A DNA stretch of 36,182 bases. Source: an uncultured Phocaeicola sp. (GTDB lineage: Bacteria > Bacteroidota > Bacteroidia > Bacteroidales > Bacteroidaceae). The translations under genes were made by a program, and so were the position numbers. The notes under the pieces are model-generated. The model did not search any database. It was not told the DNA's origin and saw nothing but the letters and a program-made list of their open reading frames with translations. The stretch is from contig CALUJA010000022.1 in NCBI GenBank assembly GCA_944320845.1, forward strand, positions 1 through 36,182. Direction: 5' to 3'. Below, in pieces: positions 25,033 to 32,881 of the stretch. How positions within the stretch are numbered: position 1 is the first letter of the stretch; every line of letters begins with the position of its first letter.

Positions 25033-25821
25033 ATGATAACACTCGTTGATACCCATACTCATCTTTATTGTGAAGAGTTTGATGAGGATCGTGAACTGGC
25101 TTATATCCGTGCCAGAGAAGCAGGGGTCATGCGTTTGTTCATGCCTAATATAGATGATACGACGGTTGAAGCTCTTCTGACTTTTTGTGATGCGCACGAT
25201 TGTTGTTATCCGCTGATTGGATTGCATCCTACTTCCGTGGATGAAAATTGGAGGGAGCGTCTGCGGAAGGTGAAGTCGAGCCTGTATTCTCCGGCCAAGT
25301 ATTATGGTATAGGTGAGGTGGGACTGGACTTGTATTGGGACCAGACCTTTAAAAAAGAACAGATGCTTGCGCTGGACGAGCAGGTGCAGTGGGCGTTGGA
25401 GCATGGCTTGCCCTTGATTGTTCATTGCCGCAATGCGTATGCCGAACTTCTGGATGTGCTGGAACCCTATCGGCAGTCAGGATTGACCGGCATTTTCCAT
25501 TGCTTTTCCGGAACAGTTGAAGAGGCAGGGCACCTGTTGGAATATGCAGGCTTTATGTTGGGGATAAACGGAGTTGTCACTTTCAAGTCCAGCAAGCTTT
25601 CTCAGGTAGTGGAAAAGATACCTCTGGAGCGTATTGTGCTTGAAACGGACTCTCCTTATTTGGCGCCCGTGCCATATAGAGGCCGGCGCAATGAAAGTGC
25701 CTATCTGGTTGAGGTGGCTAAAAAGCTTTCCGAGATATATGGCCTTCCTTTGGCCCAGATTGCGAGGGAAACCACGGCAAATGCCTTAAAAGTTTTCAAA
25801 AAAGCGGAGATGAGTTTTTAA
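25033..25821 (+). CDS. tatD: TatD family metal-dependent hydrolase
   Basis: This 262-residue amidohydrolase-fold enzyme is probably a DNase or 3'-5' exonuclease. The metal ligands are visible: VDTHTHL (H8, H10), GEVGLDLYW (glutamate), IVHCRN and FHCFSGT (histidines), and ETDSPYLAPVPYRGRRNE, with the catalytic aspartate and the family-typical ending. Length is normal. It starts five bases after the prenyl synthase stop, so it shares that transcript. In Bacteroidetes several TatD paralogues can exist, so the exact function is open. Confidence 0.9.
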   Translation: MITLVDTHTHLYCEEFDEDRELAYIRAREAGVMRLFMPNIDDTTVEALLTFCDAHDCCYPLIGLHPTSVDENWRERLRKVKSSLYSPAKYYGIGEVGLDLYWDQTFKKEQMLALDEQVQWALEHGLPLIVHCRNAYAELLDVLEPYRQSGLTGIFHCFSGTVEEAGHLLEYAGFMLGINGVVTFKSSKLSQVVEKIPLERIVLETDSPYLAPVPYRGRRNESAYLVEVAKKLSEIYGLPLAQIARETTANALKVFKKAEMSF

Positions 25822-25890
25822 AGTTTATTAATTTTGACAGGACGCGAAAACTTTTGTGAATTGAATGTTATGTAAGACGAAAAAAAAGAA

Positions 25891-25898
25891 TACATTTG
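25891..25898 (+). promoter_or_regulatory. -7 promoter box upstream of tRNA-Ser
   Basis: TACATTTG is an exact TAnnTTTG match. Transcription would start near 25905, giving a tRNA leader of about 75 bases. Confidence 0.5.
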
Positions 25899-25978
25899 TG
25901 ACTGAAATCGCTTGTCGTTCGCATTTTTATTTGTAATTTGCGCTCGATTTTGAAAAGAGCCTTTTTAGGTGTTGTAAG

Positions 25979-26066
25979 GGAGAGGTGCTCGAGTGGTTGA
26001 AGAGGCACGCCTGGAAAGCGTGTATACGCCAAAAGCGTATCACGGGTTCGAATCCCGTTCTCTCCG
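25979..26066 (+). tRNA. tRNA-Ser (anticodon GGA)
   Basis: This is an 88-base class II tRNA. The 7-bp acceptor stem pairs GGAGAGG with TCTCTCC and has discriminator G. The D arm contains CGAGTGGTTGAAGAGG. The anticodon loop reads CTGGAAA, giving anticodon GGA for serine UCC/UCU codons. A long variable arm follows (TATACGCCAAAAGCGTAT), and the T loop is GGGTTCGAATCCC. The 3' CCA is not encoded. It sits 63 bases before exbB with no terminator between. Confidence 0.97.
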
Positions 26067-26129
26067 CGAAAAAACAAGAATAACAATTTATAAACTATTA
26101 ATTAATTAATCTTAAAAATTAGACACACA

Positions 26130-26933
26130 ATGAAAAAGTTATTTGCAATTCTTGCAGTGATGGGAGTCCTCTCGTTTGGAATGACTCAGGCAGCTATGGC
26201 TCAGGATTCAACAGCTACAGCAGCTCCGGCTCAAACAGAACAGGTGGCAGCCGCTGACGATGCAGCAGCTCCGGCAGCAGTCGTTGAAGAAGGTGGTATG
26301 CACAAAGAATTAAAGACCAAGTTTATCGAAGGTGATGCAGGCTTCATGTCATTGGTTGCTATCGCATTGGTACTTGGTTTGGCTTTCTGTATCGAACGTA
26401 TCATTTATTTGAGCTTGGCTGAAGTAGATGTTAAGAAATTGATGGCTAAAGTTGAGGAAGCTTTGGAAAAAGGTGATGTAGAAGGTGCTAAGACTGTTTG
26501 CCGCAACACTCGCGGACCGGTTGCTTCTATCTGCTATCAGGGCTTGATGAGAATCGATGAAGGCTTGGATGTTGTTGAGCGTTCTGTAGTTTCTTACGGT
26601 GGCGTTCAGGCAGGTTACCTCGAAAAAGGATGCTCTTGGATTACACTGTTCATCGCAATGGCTCCGTCTTTGGGATTCTTGGGTACTGTAATCGGTATGG
26701 TTATGGCGTTCGACCAGATTCAGATTGCCGGTGATATCTCTCCGACAGTCGTTGCAGGTGGTATGAAAGTGGCCTTGATTACTACTATCTTCGGTTTGAT
26801 CGTTGCTTTGATTCTTCAGGTGTTCTATAACTACATCTTGTCTAAGATTGAAGCTATTACAAGCCAGATGGAGGATTGCTCTATCACATTGCTTGATATG
26901 ATCATGAAGTATAACTTGAAATACAAAAAATAA
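26130..26933 (+). CDS. exbB: MotA/TolQ/ExbB proton channel family protein
   Basis: This 267-residue inner-membrane protein forms the proton channel with ExbD that energises TonB. Unlike enterobacterial ExbB it carries a cleavable-looking signal (MKKLFAILAVMGVLSFGMTQ, ending AMAQ). An Ala/Pro-rich periplasmic stretch follows (AAPAQTEQVAAADDAAAPAA) before the first conserved helix (FMSLVAIALVLGLAFCIERI). The family core is GFLGTVIGMVMAF, with two further helices (ALITTIFGLIVALILQVFYNY). It heads a four-gene operon of exbB, a membrane protein and two exbD genes. Codon use in this block is more A/T-ended than in most neighbours, a sign of strong expression. Confidence 0.92.
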   Translation: MKKLFAILAVMGVLSFGMTQAAMAQDSTATAAPAQTEQVAAADDAAAPAAVVEEGGMHKELKTKFIEGDAGFMSLVAIALVLGLAFCIERIIYLSLAEVDVKKLMAKVEEALEKGDVEGAKTVCRNTRGPVASICYQGLMRIDEGLDVVERSVVSYGGVQAGYLEKGCSWITLFIAMAPSLGFLGTVIGMVMAFDQIQIAGDISPTVVAGGMKVALITTIFGLIVALILQVFYNYILSKIEAITSQMEDCSITLLDMIMKYNLKYKK

Positions 26934-26941
26934 TTCGTACA

Positions 26942-27409
26942 ATGGCTAAATTATCATATAAAGTATCTTACTATGTATTCTATGTCTGCATAGCCGTTAT
27001 CTTGGTTGTGTTGGCCATGTTCTACTGCGTAGGATATAATGTAACAAATGCAGCCGGCTTGACCGAACCGACCAATACGCCGGCCTTGATGTACCTGATG
27101 TATGGTATGTTCTTCCTCTGTGTGGCAGTGACGGTAATTGCTGCAGCAGCACAGTTTGGAGCAGCTTTGAAAGATAATCCGAAAGCAGCAATCAAGTCTT
27201 TCATGGGACTTATCCTGTTGGCAGTATTGCTTATCGTTACCTATAATATGGGTTCTGACGCTGCCGTTACGATGGGTGGTGGTACAGTGTATGATAACAA
27301 GTTCTTGTTGAAAGTGACAGACATGTTCTTGTATTCTACTTATGTATTGCTTATCATTGCAGCAGTTGGTACATTGTTGAACTTGACTGGTATCTTTAAG
27401 CAGAAGTAA
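26942..27409 (+). CDS. Multi-pass membrane protein of the exbB-exbD operon
   Basis: This 155-residue protein has about four membrane segments (residues roughly 8-28, 49-69, 82-101 and 123-147). A soluble loop, NMGSDAAVTMGGGTVYDN, precedes the last one. I recognise no catalytic motif. It starts eight bases after exbB and lies 32 bases before the first exbD. That fixed position in a proton-channel operon suggests it is an accessory subunit or assembly factor of the ExbBD complex, but this rests on location alone. Confidence 0.8.
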   Translation: MAKLSYKVSYYVFYVCIAVILVVLAMFYCVGYNVTNAAGLTEPTNTPALMYLMYGMFFLCVAVTVIAAAAQFGAALKDNPKAAIKSFMGLILLAVLLIVTYNMGSDAAVTMGGGTVYDNKFLLKVTDMFLYSTYVLLIIAAVGTLLNLTGIFKQK

Positions 27410-27441
27410 TTATTCATTGAGTTAAAACGGAGATTAATAAT

Positions 27442-28029
27442 ATGGCAAAAGGGAAAAGAAAAGTGCCGGGCATTAATGCCAGTTCAACGGCGGATATTTC
27501 TTTCATCTTGTTTATATTCTTCCTTATTACGACTTCAATGGATACTGACCGTGGTTTGGCAAGACGATTGCCGCCACCTCCTGAAAATACAGAAAATCAG
27601 GAAGACGTGATTGTAAAGGAAAGAAACGTTCTTCAAGTACGTATCAACAAGGATGACCAGTTGATGGTAGGCGGAGAATGGTTCGATATAAAGCAACTGA
27701 GAGAAAGAGCAAAGGAATTTATTTCCAATCCGAACAATGATGAAAATTTACCGGAAAAGCATGCTAAGCAGCTTCCGTTTTTCGGTAATGTCATGGTTAC
27801 GGATAAGCACGTAATTTCTGTACAGAATGATGTGGGTACAAGTTATAACATGTATATCCAGGTTCAGAACGAATTGGTAGCAGCCTATAATGAATTGCGT
27901 AATGAATTGGCTATGGCTCAGTTCGGCAAGTCTTTGGCTGAATGTTCTGAAGATGAAAAGAAGGCTATAACTGACTATTATCCGCAGAAGATATCTGAAG
28001 CAGAACCTAAAAAGTATGGAGGAAAATAA
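27442..28029 (+). CDS. exbD: ExbD/TolR family biopolymer transporter, first copy
   Basis: This 195-residue protein is anchored by one N-terminal helix (ISFILFIFFLITTSM, about residues 18-32). Just before it lies INASSTADISF, with the proton-conducting aspartate (D18). The rest is periplasmic and more extended than in E. coli ExbD. The segment VIVKERNVLQVRINKDDQLMV, seen in part as NVLQVRINKDDQLMVGG, matches the ExbD fold. It is longer than the second copy and has an insertion with a central acidic stretch. It is followed two bases later by a second exbD. Confidence 0.88.
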   Translation: MAKGKRKVPGINASSTADISFILFIFFLITTSMDTDRGLARRLPPPPENTENQEDVIVKERNVLQVRINKDDQLMVGGEWFDIKQLRERAKEFISNPNNDENLPEKHAKQLPFFGNVMVTDKHVISVQNDVGTSYNMYIQVQNELVAAYNELRNELAMAQFGKSLAECSEDEKKAITDYYPQKISEAEPKKYGGK

Positions 28030-28031
28030 AC

Positions 28032-28496
28032 ATGGGAAAATTTAATAAGACCGGTAAGCGTGAAATGCCTGAGTTGAATACTTCTTCTCTGCCTGACCTT
28101 ATCTTTACTATGTTGTTCTTCTTCATGATTGTTACGACTATGCGTGAAGTGACATTGAAGGTTCAGTTCAGAGTGCCTCAGGCTACGGAATTGGAAAAGC
28201 TTGAAAAGAAGTCGTTGGTGTCTTTCATCTATATTGGAAAACCGTTGAAGGAATTCCAGAAGACTATGGGTACTACCGACCGTATTCAGCTGAATGACAA
28301 ATTTGCTGAATCTTCTGAAGTTCAAGACTATATTTTCCAGGAACGTGAAAATATGAAAGAAGAGGATAAACCGTTTATGACTGTTTCGTTGAAAGTCGAC
28401 GCTGATACGAAGATGGGTATCGTGACAGAAGTAAAACAGGCTCTTCGTCAGGCTTATGCCTTGAAGATAAATTATTCGGCCACTCAGCGCCTGTAA
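28032..28496 (+). CDS. exbD: ExbD/TolR family biopolymer transporter, second copy
   Basis: This 154-residue protein starts two bases after the previous exbD stop. The N-terminal motif is MPELNTSSLPDLIFTMLFFF, with the aspartate in the helix that carries protons in ExbD. The periplasmic part ends in a typical ExbD C-terminal region (KMGIVTEVKQALRQAYALKI). The two ExbD proteins differ clearly in length and sequence, so they probably form a mixed dimer in the ExbB pore rather than being redundant copies. It is the last gene before a terminator. Confidence 0.9.
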   Translation: MGKFNKTGKREMPELNTSSLPDLIFTMLFFFMIVTTMREVTLKVQFRVPQATELEKLEKKSLVSFIYIGKPLKEFQKTMGTTDRIQLNDKFAESSEVQDYIFQERENMKEEDKPFMTVSLKVDADTKMGIVTEVKQALRQAYALKINYSATQRL

Positions 28497-28530
28497 GCTG
28501 GTGTCGTTTGGCTAAAGAATAGAGGCTTAA

Positions 28531-28568
28531 AAAAGAGTCATCTCACTATCCGGTGGGATGACTCTTTT
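28531..28568. terminator. Terminator between exbD and the thioesterase gene
   Basis: AAAAGAGTCATC and GATGACTCTTTT form a long, nearly perfect stem with inner CAC/GTG pairs, followed by a T-rich run. It can serve both convergent operons. Confidence 0.85.
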
Positions 28569-28645
28569 GTTTTTTGTAGTGGGACTTTGGGAAAGGCAGG
28601 ATGAAAGGGGAAGCCGTTTGCTGTTCCGGGGAAAGTCCTGTTGTT

Positions 28646-29014
28646 TTAAAGCTTGCTCAGGAAACGCTCCCTATCCACTATGTAGCGGATGTGGATTCCC
28701 TCACCGATTATGCCTTTGGTATCTTTGGCAGTTACTTTGAATGTGAGTTTTCGTCCTTCTGCCTCTGTAAGGACGGCTGTGGCCCAAACAGTTTCCCCTT
28801 TGGCCGAAGGCTTGACATGCGTGGTCTGAATCATGGCGCCTACCGTGGTAGACCCTTGGGGAAGTTCATTCTTGACGGCGTTCATGGCGGCATTTTCCAT
28901 TAATGCGGTGAGGGCGGGAGTTGCAAATACTTCCAGGTCGCCCGAGCCTAAGGCCAGGGCAGTGTTTGTCGGGGTGACTTCAGTCTGAGATGTGTAAGTT
29001 AGTCCTTTTTCCAT
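28646..29014 (-). CDS. Hotdog-fold thioesterase, FlK-like
   Basis: This 122-residue protein has the hotdog thioesterase fold. It carries Thr32, Glu40 and His66 in FATPALT, LMENAAM and TTHVKPS. The spacing (8 and 26 residues) matches the catalytic Thr42/Glu50/His76 of fluoroacetyl-CoA thioesterase FlK. This supports hydrolysis of a small acyl-CoA, but fluoroacetate as substrate is unlikely in this host. Many Bacteroidetes have such a protein with unknown substrate. It starts two bases after the mscS stop and is translated from the same transcript. Confidence 0.85.
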   Translation of the reverse strand: MEKGLTYTSQTEVTPTNTALALGSGDLEVFATPALTALMENAAMNAVKNELPQGSTTVGAMIQTTHVKPSAKGETVWATAVLTEAEGRKLTFKVTAKDTKGIIGEGIHIRYIVDRERFLSKL

Positions 29015-29016
29015 AT

Positions 29017-30207
29017 TTATGATTGATAGATTTTTTCTTGTATGTCTGTTCCGCTTGGGCGTTGGAAGACATGCAGGCCGAATTCTCGGATGACTGCAAG
29101 CAGGTGGTCGAATATTTCGCTCTGTATCTGTTCGTATTCTTTCCAGACCGGCGTGTCGGAAAAGCAGTACACTTCAATCGGGAGGCCTTCGGGAGTAGGC
29201 TGTAACTGGCGTACCATAATCATCAGTTCCTGGTGTACATGCGGATGACGGCTCAGGTAAGTCTGCAGGTAGCTCCTGAATACGTAAAGGTTGACTATGT
29301 CCTTGCGGGCATCTTCCGCCGTAATCCAGCCTTTGGCAATGAACTTTTCTTTTTCTTCCTGCGTGCAGAAATGCACGGTATTCATGTCGATATTGATGGA
29401 GCGCATAATCCGCCGTCCGCCCGTTTCCCGCATTCCCCTCCAGTTCTGAAAGGAATCGCTGACCAATGCATAGGGAGGAATGGTGGTTATCGTTTTGTCG
29501 AAGTTGCGCACCTTGACCGTTGTCAGTGAAACCTCCATCACGTCTCCGTTTGCGCCGTATTTGGGCATGGTTATCCAGTCGCCGGGCCGCAGCATGTCAT
29601 TGGCCGAAAGCTGTACGCCGGCCACCAGGCCCAAGATGCTGTCTCTGAATATCAGCATCAAGACGGCGGCCGAGGCTCCGAGCCCGGCAAGGATGGCTGT
29701 TGCGTCTTTGTCGATGATGATGCTAAGGATGAAAATGCCTCCCACCCCCGCTGCCATCAGCTTTATCATCTGGTAAATGCCTTTCAGCGGCCGGTTGCGC
29801 AACTTTTCGTGTTCGTTGGAAATCTCATACAGCGAGTCCAGAAAAGAATTTATCAGCAGCAGGGTGGTGATGACAAGATAGATTAGCGCCACATTCTGCA
29901 GGATGTTCTGCACAGACTGGTTGGTAAAGGCCAGCGGAAGCAGGGTATACCAGATGACGGGAGGAACCATGCGGCACATGCTCTTCAGCATGCGGCCGTT
30001 GAAGAGGTAATCATCCCACGTGGCTTTGGTGCGCGCCGTTATTTTGTGTATGACGGGAATGACGAGATGACGGAACAGCTTGGTGCCGAGAAAGGAGACC
30101 AGAACGATTCCCGCTATCAGAATCAGTTGCAGTATCCAGTCGGTGTCCGACGGATGAACTCCTGCCCGTTGCAGGAAAAGGCAGATGCTTTGGTTGACAT
30201 TTTCCAT
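29017..30207 (-). CDS. MscS family mechanosensitive ion channel
   Basis: This 396-residue inner-membrane channel opens under membrane tension to release solutes. About five hydrophobic segments lie in the first 190 residues (for example WILQLILIAGIVLVSFLGT and ALIYLVITTLLLINSFLDSLY). The pore helix is ATAILAGLGASAAVLMLIFRDSILGLVAGVQLS, seen in part as AGLGASAAVLMLIFRDSILG, the conserved Gly/Ala pattern of MscS. The beta domain follows (RPGDWITMPKYGANGDVMEV) and then a cytoplasmic cage. It is longer than E. coli MscS but typical for the YbdG-like class. It heads a two-gene operon with the thioesterase. Confidence 0.92.
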   Translation of the reverse strand: MENVNQSICLFLQRAGVHPSDTDWILQLILIAGIVLVSFLGTKLFRHLVIPVIHKITARTKATWDDYLFNGRMLKSMCRMVPPVIWYTLLPLAFTNQSVQNILQNVALIYLVITTLLLINSFLDSLYEISNEHEKLRNRPLKGIYQMIKLMAAGVGGIFILSIIIDKDATAILAGLGASAAVLMLIFRDSILGLVAGVQLSANDMLRPGDWITMPKYGANGDVMEVSLTTVKVRNFDKTITTIPPYALVSDSFQNWRGMRETGGRRIMRSINIDMNTVHFCTQEEKEKFIAKGWITAEDARKDIVNLYVFRSYLQTYLSRHPHVHQELMIMVRQLQPTPEGLPIEVYCFSDTPVWKEYEQIQSEIFDHLLAVIREFGLHVFQRPSGTDIQEKIYQS

Positions 30208-30229
30208 AATGCTTGCACTTATTGGTGTA

Positions 30230-30237
30230 CAAAGATA
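30230..30237 (-). promoter_or_regulatory. -7 promoter box for the MscS-thioesterase operon
   Basis: The minus strand reads TATCTTTG, an exact TAnnTTTG match, about 25 bases before the ATG. Confidence 0.6.
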
Positions 30238-30287
30238 TAAAACAAAGAAAAAAAGTGCGAAAATTAGGATTATAAATTTAGGATTTG

Positions 30288-30295
30288 TATCTTTA
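30288..30295 (+). promoter_or_regulatory. -7 promoter box for the lipoprotein gene
   Basis: TATCTTTA is one base off TAnnTTTG, about 28 bases before the ATG at 30323. Confidence 0.4.
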
Positions 30296-30322
30296 AATCG
30301 TTAACTGGTAAGATTTTGCATT

Positions 30323-30718
30323 ATGAAGAGTCTTATTTTTCTGATTGTAGGTCTGGCCGTCTTGTCGGGAGGCTGTACGGGGCGGACAGACAGCGTGCAG
30401 GGTAACGGAGGGACGGTTCGGGAGGCGGATTCTGTGCCGCGCGCCACGGCTATTCTATGGATTGACCTGGACAAGTCGCTTCCTTCCGGGCATACTGCGG
30501 GAAAGACTGTGGTCAATGTCAAGGCCAAAGTAAATATCTCAAGCGACGGAAAGGTGCAGGTGCTGGAGTATGTGAGCGACCCTTCGGGGACTATTGAGCG
30601 TTACATAGCCGAAAAGCTGGAGAATGATTATCGGGTCAAGCAGAAGTTTTTCGACAAGGGGCTGATAGAGCCGGGAGTGCAGTATGTCTTTCTCAGGCTT
30701 TTGAAGGAGAAGCTTTAG
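30323..30718 (+). CDS. Small lipoprotein, DUF4891-like
   Basis: This 131-residue protein has a lipoprotein signal (MKSLIFLIVGLAVLSGGCTG) with the lipidated cysteine at residue 18, so it is probably membrane-anchored in the periplasm or at the outer membrane. The mature part has a beta-rich pattern (TVVNVKAKVNISSDGKVQVL) and a helical end with FFDKGLIEPGVQYVFLRLLK. It resembles the Bacteroidales DUF4891 group, but I am not certain of that label. It has no shared operon with its neighbours. Function is unknown. Confidence 0.75.
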   Translation: MKSLIFLIVGLAVLSGGCTGRTDSVQGNGGTVREADSVPRATAILWIDLDKSLPSGHTAGKTVVNVKAKVNISSDGKVQVLEYVSDPSGTIERYIAEKLENDYRVKQKFFDKGLIEPGVQYVFLRLLKEKL

Positions 30719-30924
30719 CCGGGGCCGCCGTTTGCCTGCTTGGCAAAGTGGTTTGGCCGGCATGAAACTCCGTTTTGGAGCGGAGGGGATGTTTTTCCCG
30801 TGCCGTTGGAGCAGTCTGGCGGCGGAAGCATGTGAGGCAGAAGGCAGTAGCGTCTCTGCACGGGAGAAATGCGGCGCGGCTGTATATTTTTGTTTATATC
30901 TTTTTCATAGTTTGAATCTTTCAT
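30719..30924. other. Intergenic region upstream of etfB
   Basis: No gene is supported. A perfect 6-bp hairpin TTTGCC/GGCAAA (30731-30747) lies 12 bases after the lipoprotein stop and may help end its transcript, although no T-run follows. The remainder is GC-rich without a clear motif. Confidence 0.4.
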
Positions 30925-30932
30925 TAAATTTG
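30925..30932 (+). promoter_or_regulatory. -7 promoter box for etfBA-ACAD
   Basis: TAAATTTG is an exact TAnnTTTG match, 36 bases before the etfB ATG. Confidence 0.6.
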
Positions 30933-30968
30933 CGTCAGATAAATTACTAAAACTAAAATATAAATCGA

Positions 30969-31856
30969 ATGAGTTTGAAAATCGTAGTTTTGGCAAAACA
31001 AGTTCCCGATACGCGTAATGTAGGGAAAGATGCCATGAATGCCGACGGCACGATTAACCGTGCGGCGCTTCCGGCCATATTCAATCCGGAAGACTTGAAT
31101 GCCTTGGAGCAGGCGCTCAGATTGAAAGACACACATCCCGGTTCGACGGTCACTATCCTGACGATGGGGCCTGGGCGTGCGGCCGAGATTATTCGTGAAG
31201 GATTGTACAGAGGGGCCGACAATGGCTATCTGCTTACCGACCGCGCCTTTGCCGGTGCCGATACGCTGGCCACTTCGTATGCTTTGGCGACGGCCATCCG
31301 CAAGATAGGCGAATATGACATTATTATAGGCGGACGCCAGGCTATCGACGGCGACACGGCGCAAGTAGGCCCGCAGGTTGCCGAGAAGTTGGGACTGCCG
31401 CAGGTTACCTACGTGGAGGAGATTCAGCAGGTGGCAGACGGCCGTATCCGTGTGAAGCGCCACATCGACGGCGGCGTGGAAACGGTGGAAGCACCGCTGC
31501 CCATCGTGCTGACCGTTAACGGGAGCGCTGCCCCGTGCCGTCCGCGCAACGCCAAGCTTGTGATGAAGTACAAGCGCGCTTTGGGCGGTCAGGAAAAGGC
31601 GGCACTGGAAAAAGACGGAGTGGCTTTGGCCTATGCCGACTTGTATGAGAAGCGCCCTTATCTGAATCTGGTGGAATGGAGCGTGGCCGATGTGAACGGC
31701 GACACGAAACAGTGCGGTCTGTCTGGTTCTCCTACCAAAGTGAAGAAAATCGAGAACATCGTCTTCCAGGCAAAGGAGAGCAAGACCATCACAGGCAGTG
31801 ATGCGGATGTAGAAAACTTGATTGTTGAATTATTGGCTAACCACACTATAGGATAA
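30969..31856 (+). CDS. etfB: Electron transfer flavoprotein subunit beta
   Basis: This 295-residue protein is the beta (FixA) subunit of the FAD/AMP-containing EtfAB electron carrier. It begins IVVLAKQVPDTRNVGKDAMN and contains the ETF beta segments NPEDLNALEQALRL, ILTMGPGRAAEIIREGLYRG and IIIGGRQAIDGDTAQVGPQV, the last being the nucleotide-binding signature. VLTVNGSAAPCRPRNAKLVM lies in the C-terminal part. It is followed five bases after its stop by etfA. Whether the pair is of the bifurcating type cannot be decided by eye. Confidence 0.95.
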   Translation: MSLKIVVLAKQVPDTRNVGKDAMNADGTINRAALPAIFNPEDLNALEQALRLKDTHPGSTVTILTMGPGRAAEIIREGLYRGADNGYLLTDRAFAGADTLATSYALATAIRKIGEYDIIIGGRQAIDGDTAQVGPQVAEKLGLPQVTYVEEIQQVADGRIRVKRHIDGGVETVEAPLPIVLTVNGSAAPCRPRNAKLVMKYKRALGGQEKAALEKDGVALAYADLYEKRPYLNLVEWSVADVNGDTKQCGLSGSPTKVKKIENIVFQAKESKTITGSDADVENLIVELLANHTIG

Positions 31857-31861
31857 GTATT

Positions 31862-32881
31862 ATGAATAATGTTTTTGTATATTGTGAGATGGAAGGCAAG
31901 CACGTTGCCGATGTCAGTCTCGAACTTTTAACCAAAGGTCGTAAGTTAGCCGACGAACTGGGTTGCCAGCTTGAAGCGATTTGTGCCGGCAGCGACCTCG
32001 CCGATGTGGAGAAACAAGTGTTGCCTTATGGGGTAGACCGCGTGCATGTATTCGATGCTCCGGGGCTGTTCCCTTATACATCTTTGCCTCATACCTCGAT
32101 TCTCGTAAACCTGTTTAAGGAAGAAAAGCCGCAGATATGCCTGATGGGAGCGACGGTTATCGGCCGTGACCTTGGTCCGCGTGTGTCTTCAGCCTTGACC
32201 AGCGGTCTGACGGCCGACTGTACGCAGCTTGAAATCGGTAATCACGAAGACAAGAAAAACGGGATAACTTACGAGAATCTGCTGTATCAGATTCGTCCGG
32301 CGTTTGGCGGAAATATCGTGGCTACGATTGTCAATCCAGAGCATCGTCCGCAGATGGCAACGGTGCGCGAGGGAGTGATGAAAAAAGAAATTGTCAATGA
32401 AAATTACCAGGGAGAAGTCATTCGCCATGATGTCGCCAAATATGTTCCCGAAACGGATTATGTGGTAAAGGTCATCGACCGCCACGTGGAAAAGGCGAAA
32501 CATAACCTGAAAGGTGCGCCGATTGTCATTGCCGGCGGATACGGAATGGGCAGCAAAGAGGGGTTTGACATGCTGTATGAGCTGGCGAAAGAGCTTCACG
32601 CCGAAGTGGGTGCAAGCCGTGCCGCAGTGGATGCCGGGTTCTGCGAACACGACCGGCAGATTGGACAGACCGGCGTCACCGTTCATCCGAAGCTGTATAT
32701 CGCTTGCGGCATTTCGGGACAGATACAGCATATTGCCGGAATGCAGGATGCGGGCATTATCATCTCAGTGAACAGTGATCCGAATGCGCCGATTAACGCC
32801 ATCGCCGACTATGTGATTAACGGTACGGTGGAAGAAGTGATTCCGAAAATGATTAAGTATTATAAAAAGAACAGTAAATAA
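31862..32881 (+). CDS. etfA: Electron transfer flavoprotein subunit alpha
   Basis: This 339-residue protein is the alpha (FixB) subunit of EtfAB and holds the FAD. The FAD domain near the C terminus is clear: APIVIAGGYGMGSKEGFDML, EVGASRAAVDAGFCEHDRQI, GQTGVTVHPKLYIACGISG and IISVNSDPNAPINAIADYVI. The N-terminal domain begins MNNVFVYCEMEGKHVADVSL. The stop overlaps the start of the acyl-CoA dehydrogenase gene by one base (TAATG), so expression is tightly coupled to its likely electron donor. Confidence 0.95.
   Translation: MNNVFVYCEMEGKHVADVSLELLTKGRKLADELGCQLEAICAGSDLADVEKQVLPYGVDRVHVFDAPGLFPYTSLPHTSILVNLFKEEKPQICLMGATVIGRDLGPRVSSALTSGLTADCTQLEIGNHEDKKNGITYENLLYQIRPAFGGNIVATIVNPEHRPQMATVREGVMKKEIVNENYQGEVIRHDVAKYVPETDYVVKVIDRHVEKAKHNLKGAPIVIAGGYGMGSKEGFDMLYELAKELHAEVGASRAAVDAGFCEHDRQIGQTGVTVHPKLYIACGISGQIQHIAGMQDAGIIISVNSDPNAPINAIADYVINGTVEEVIPKMIKYYKKNSK

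Noticed and set aside
25868-26086. 72-codon minus-strand frame over the tRNA (GENGIRTRD...)
   Set aside because: This is the well-known spurious translation of the complement of a tRNA-Ser gene.
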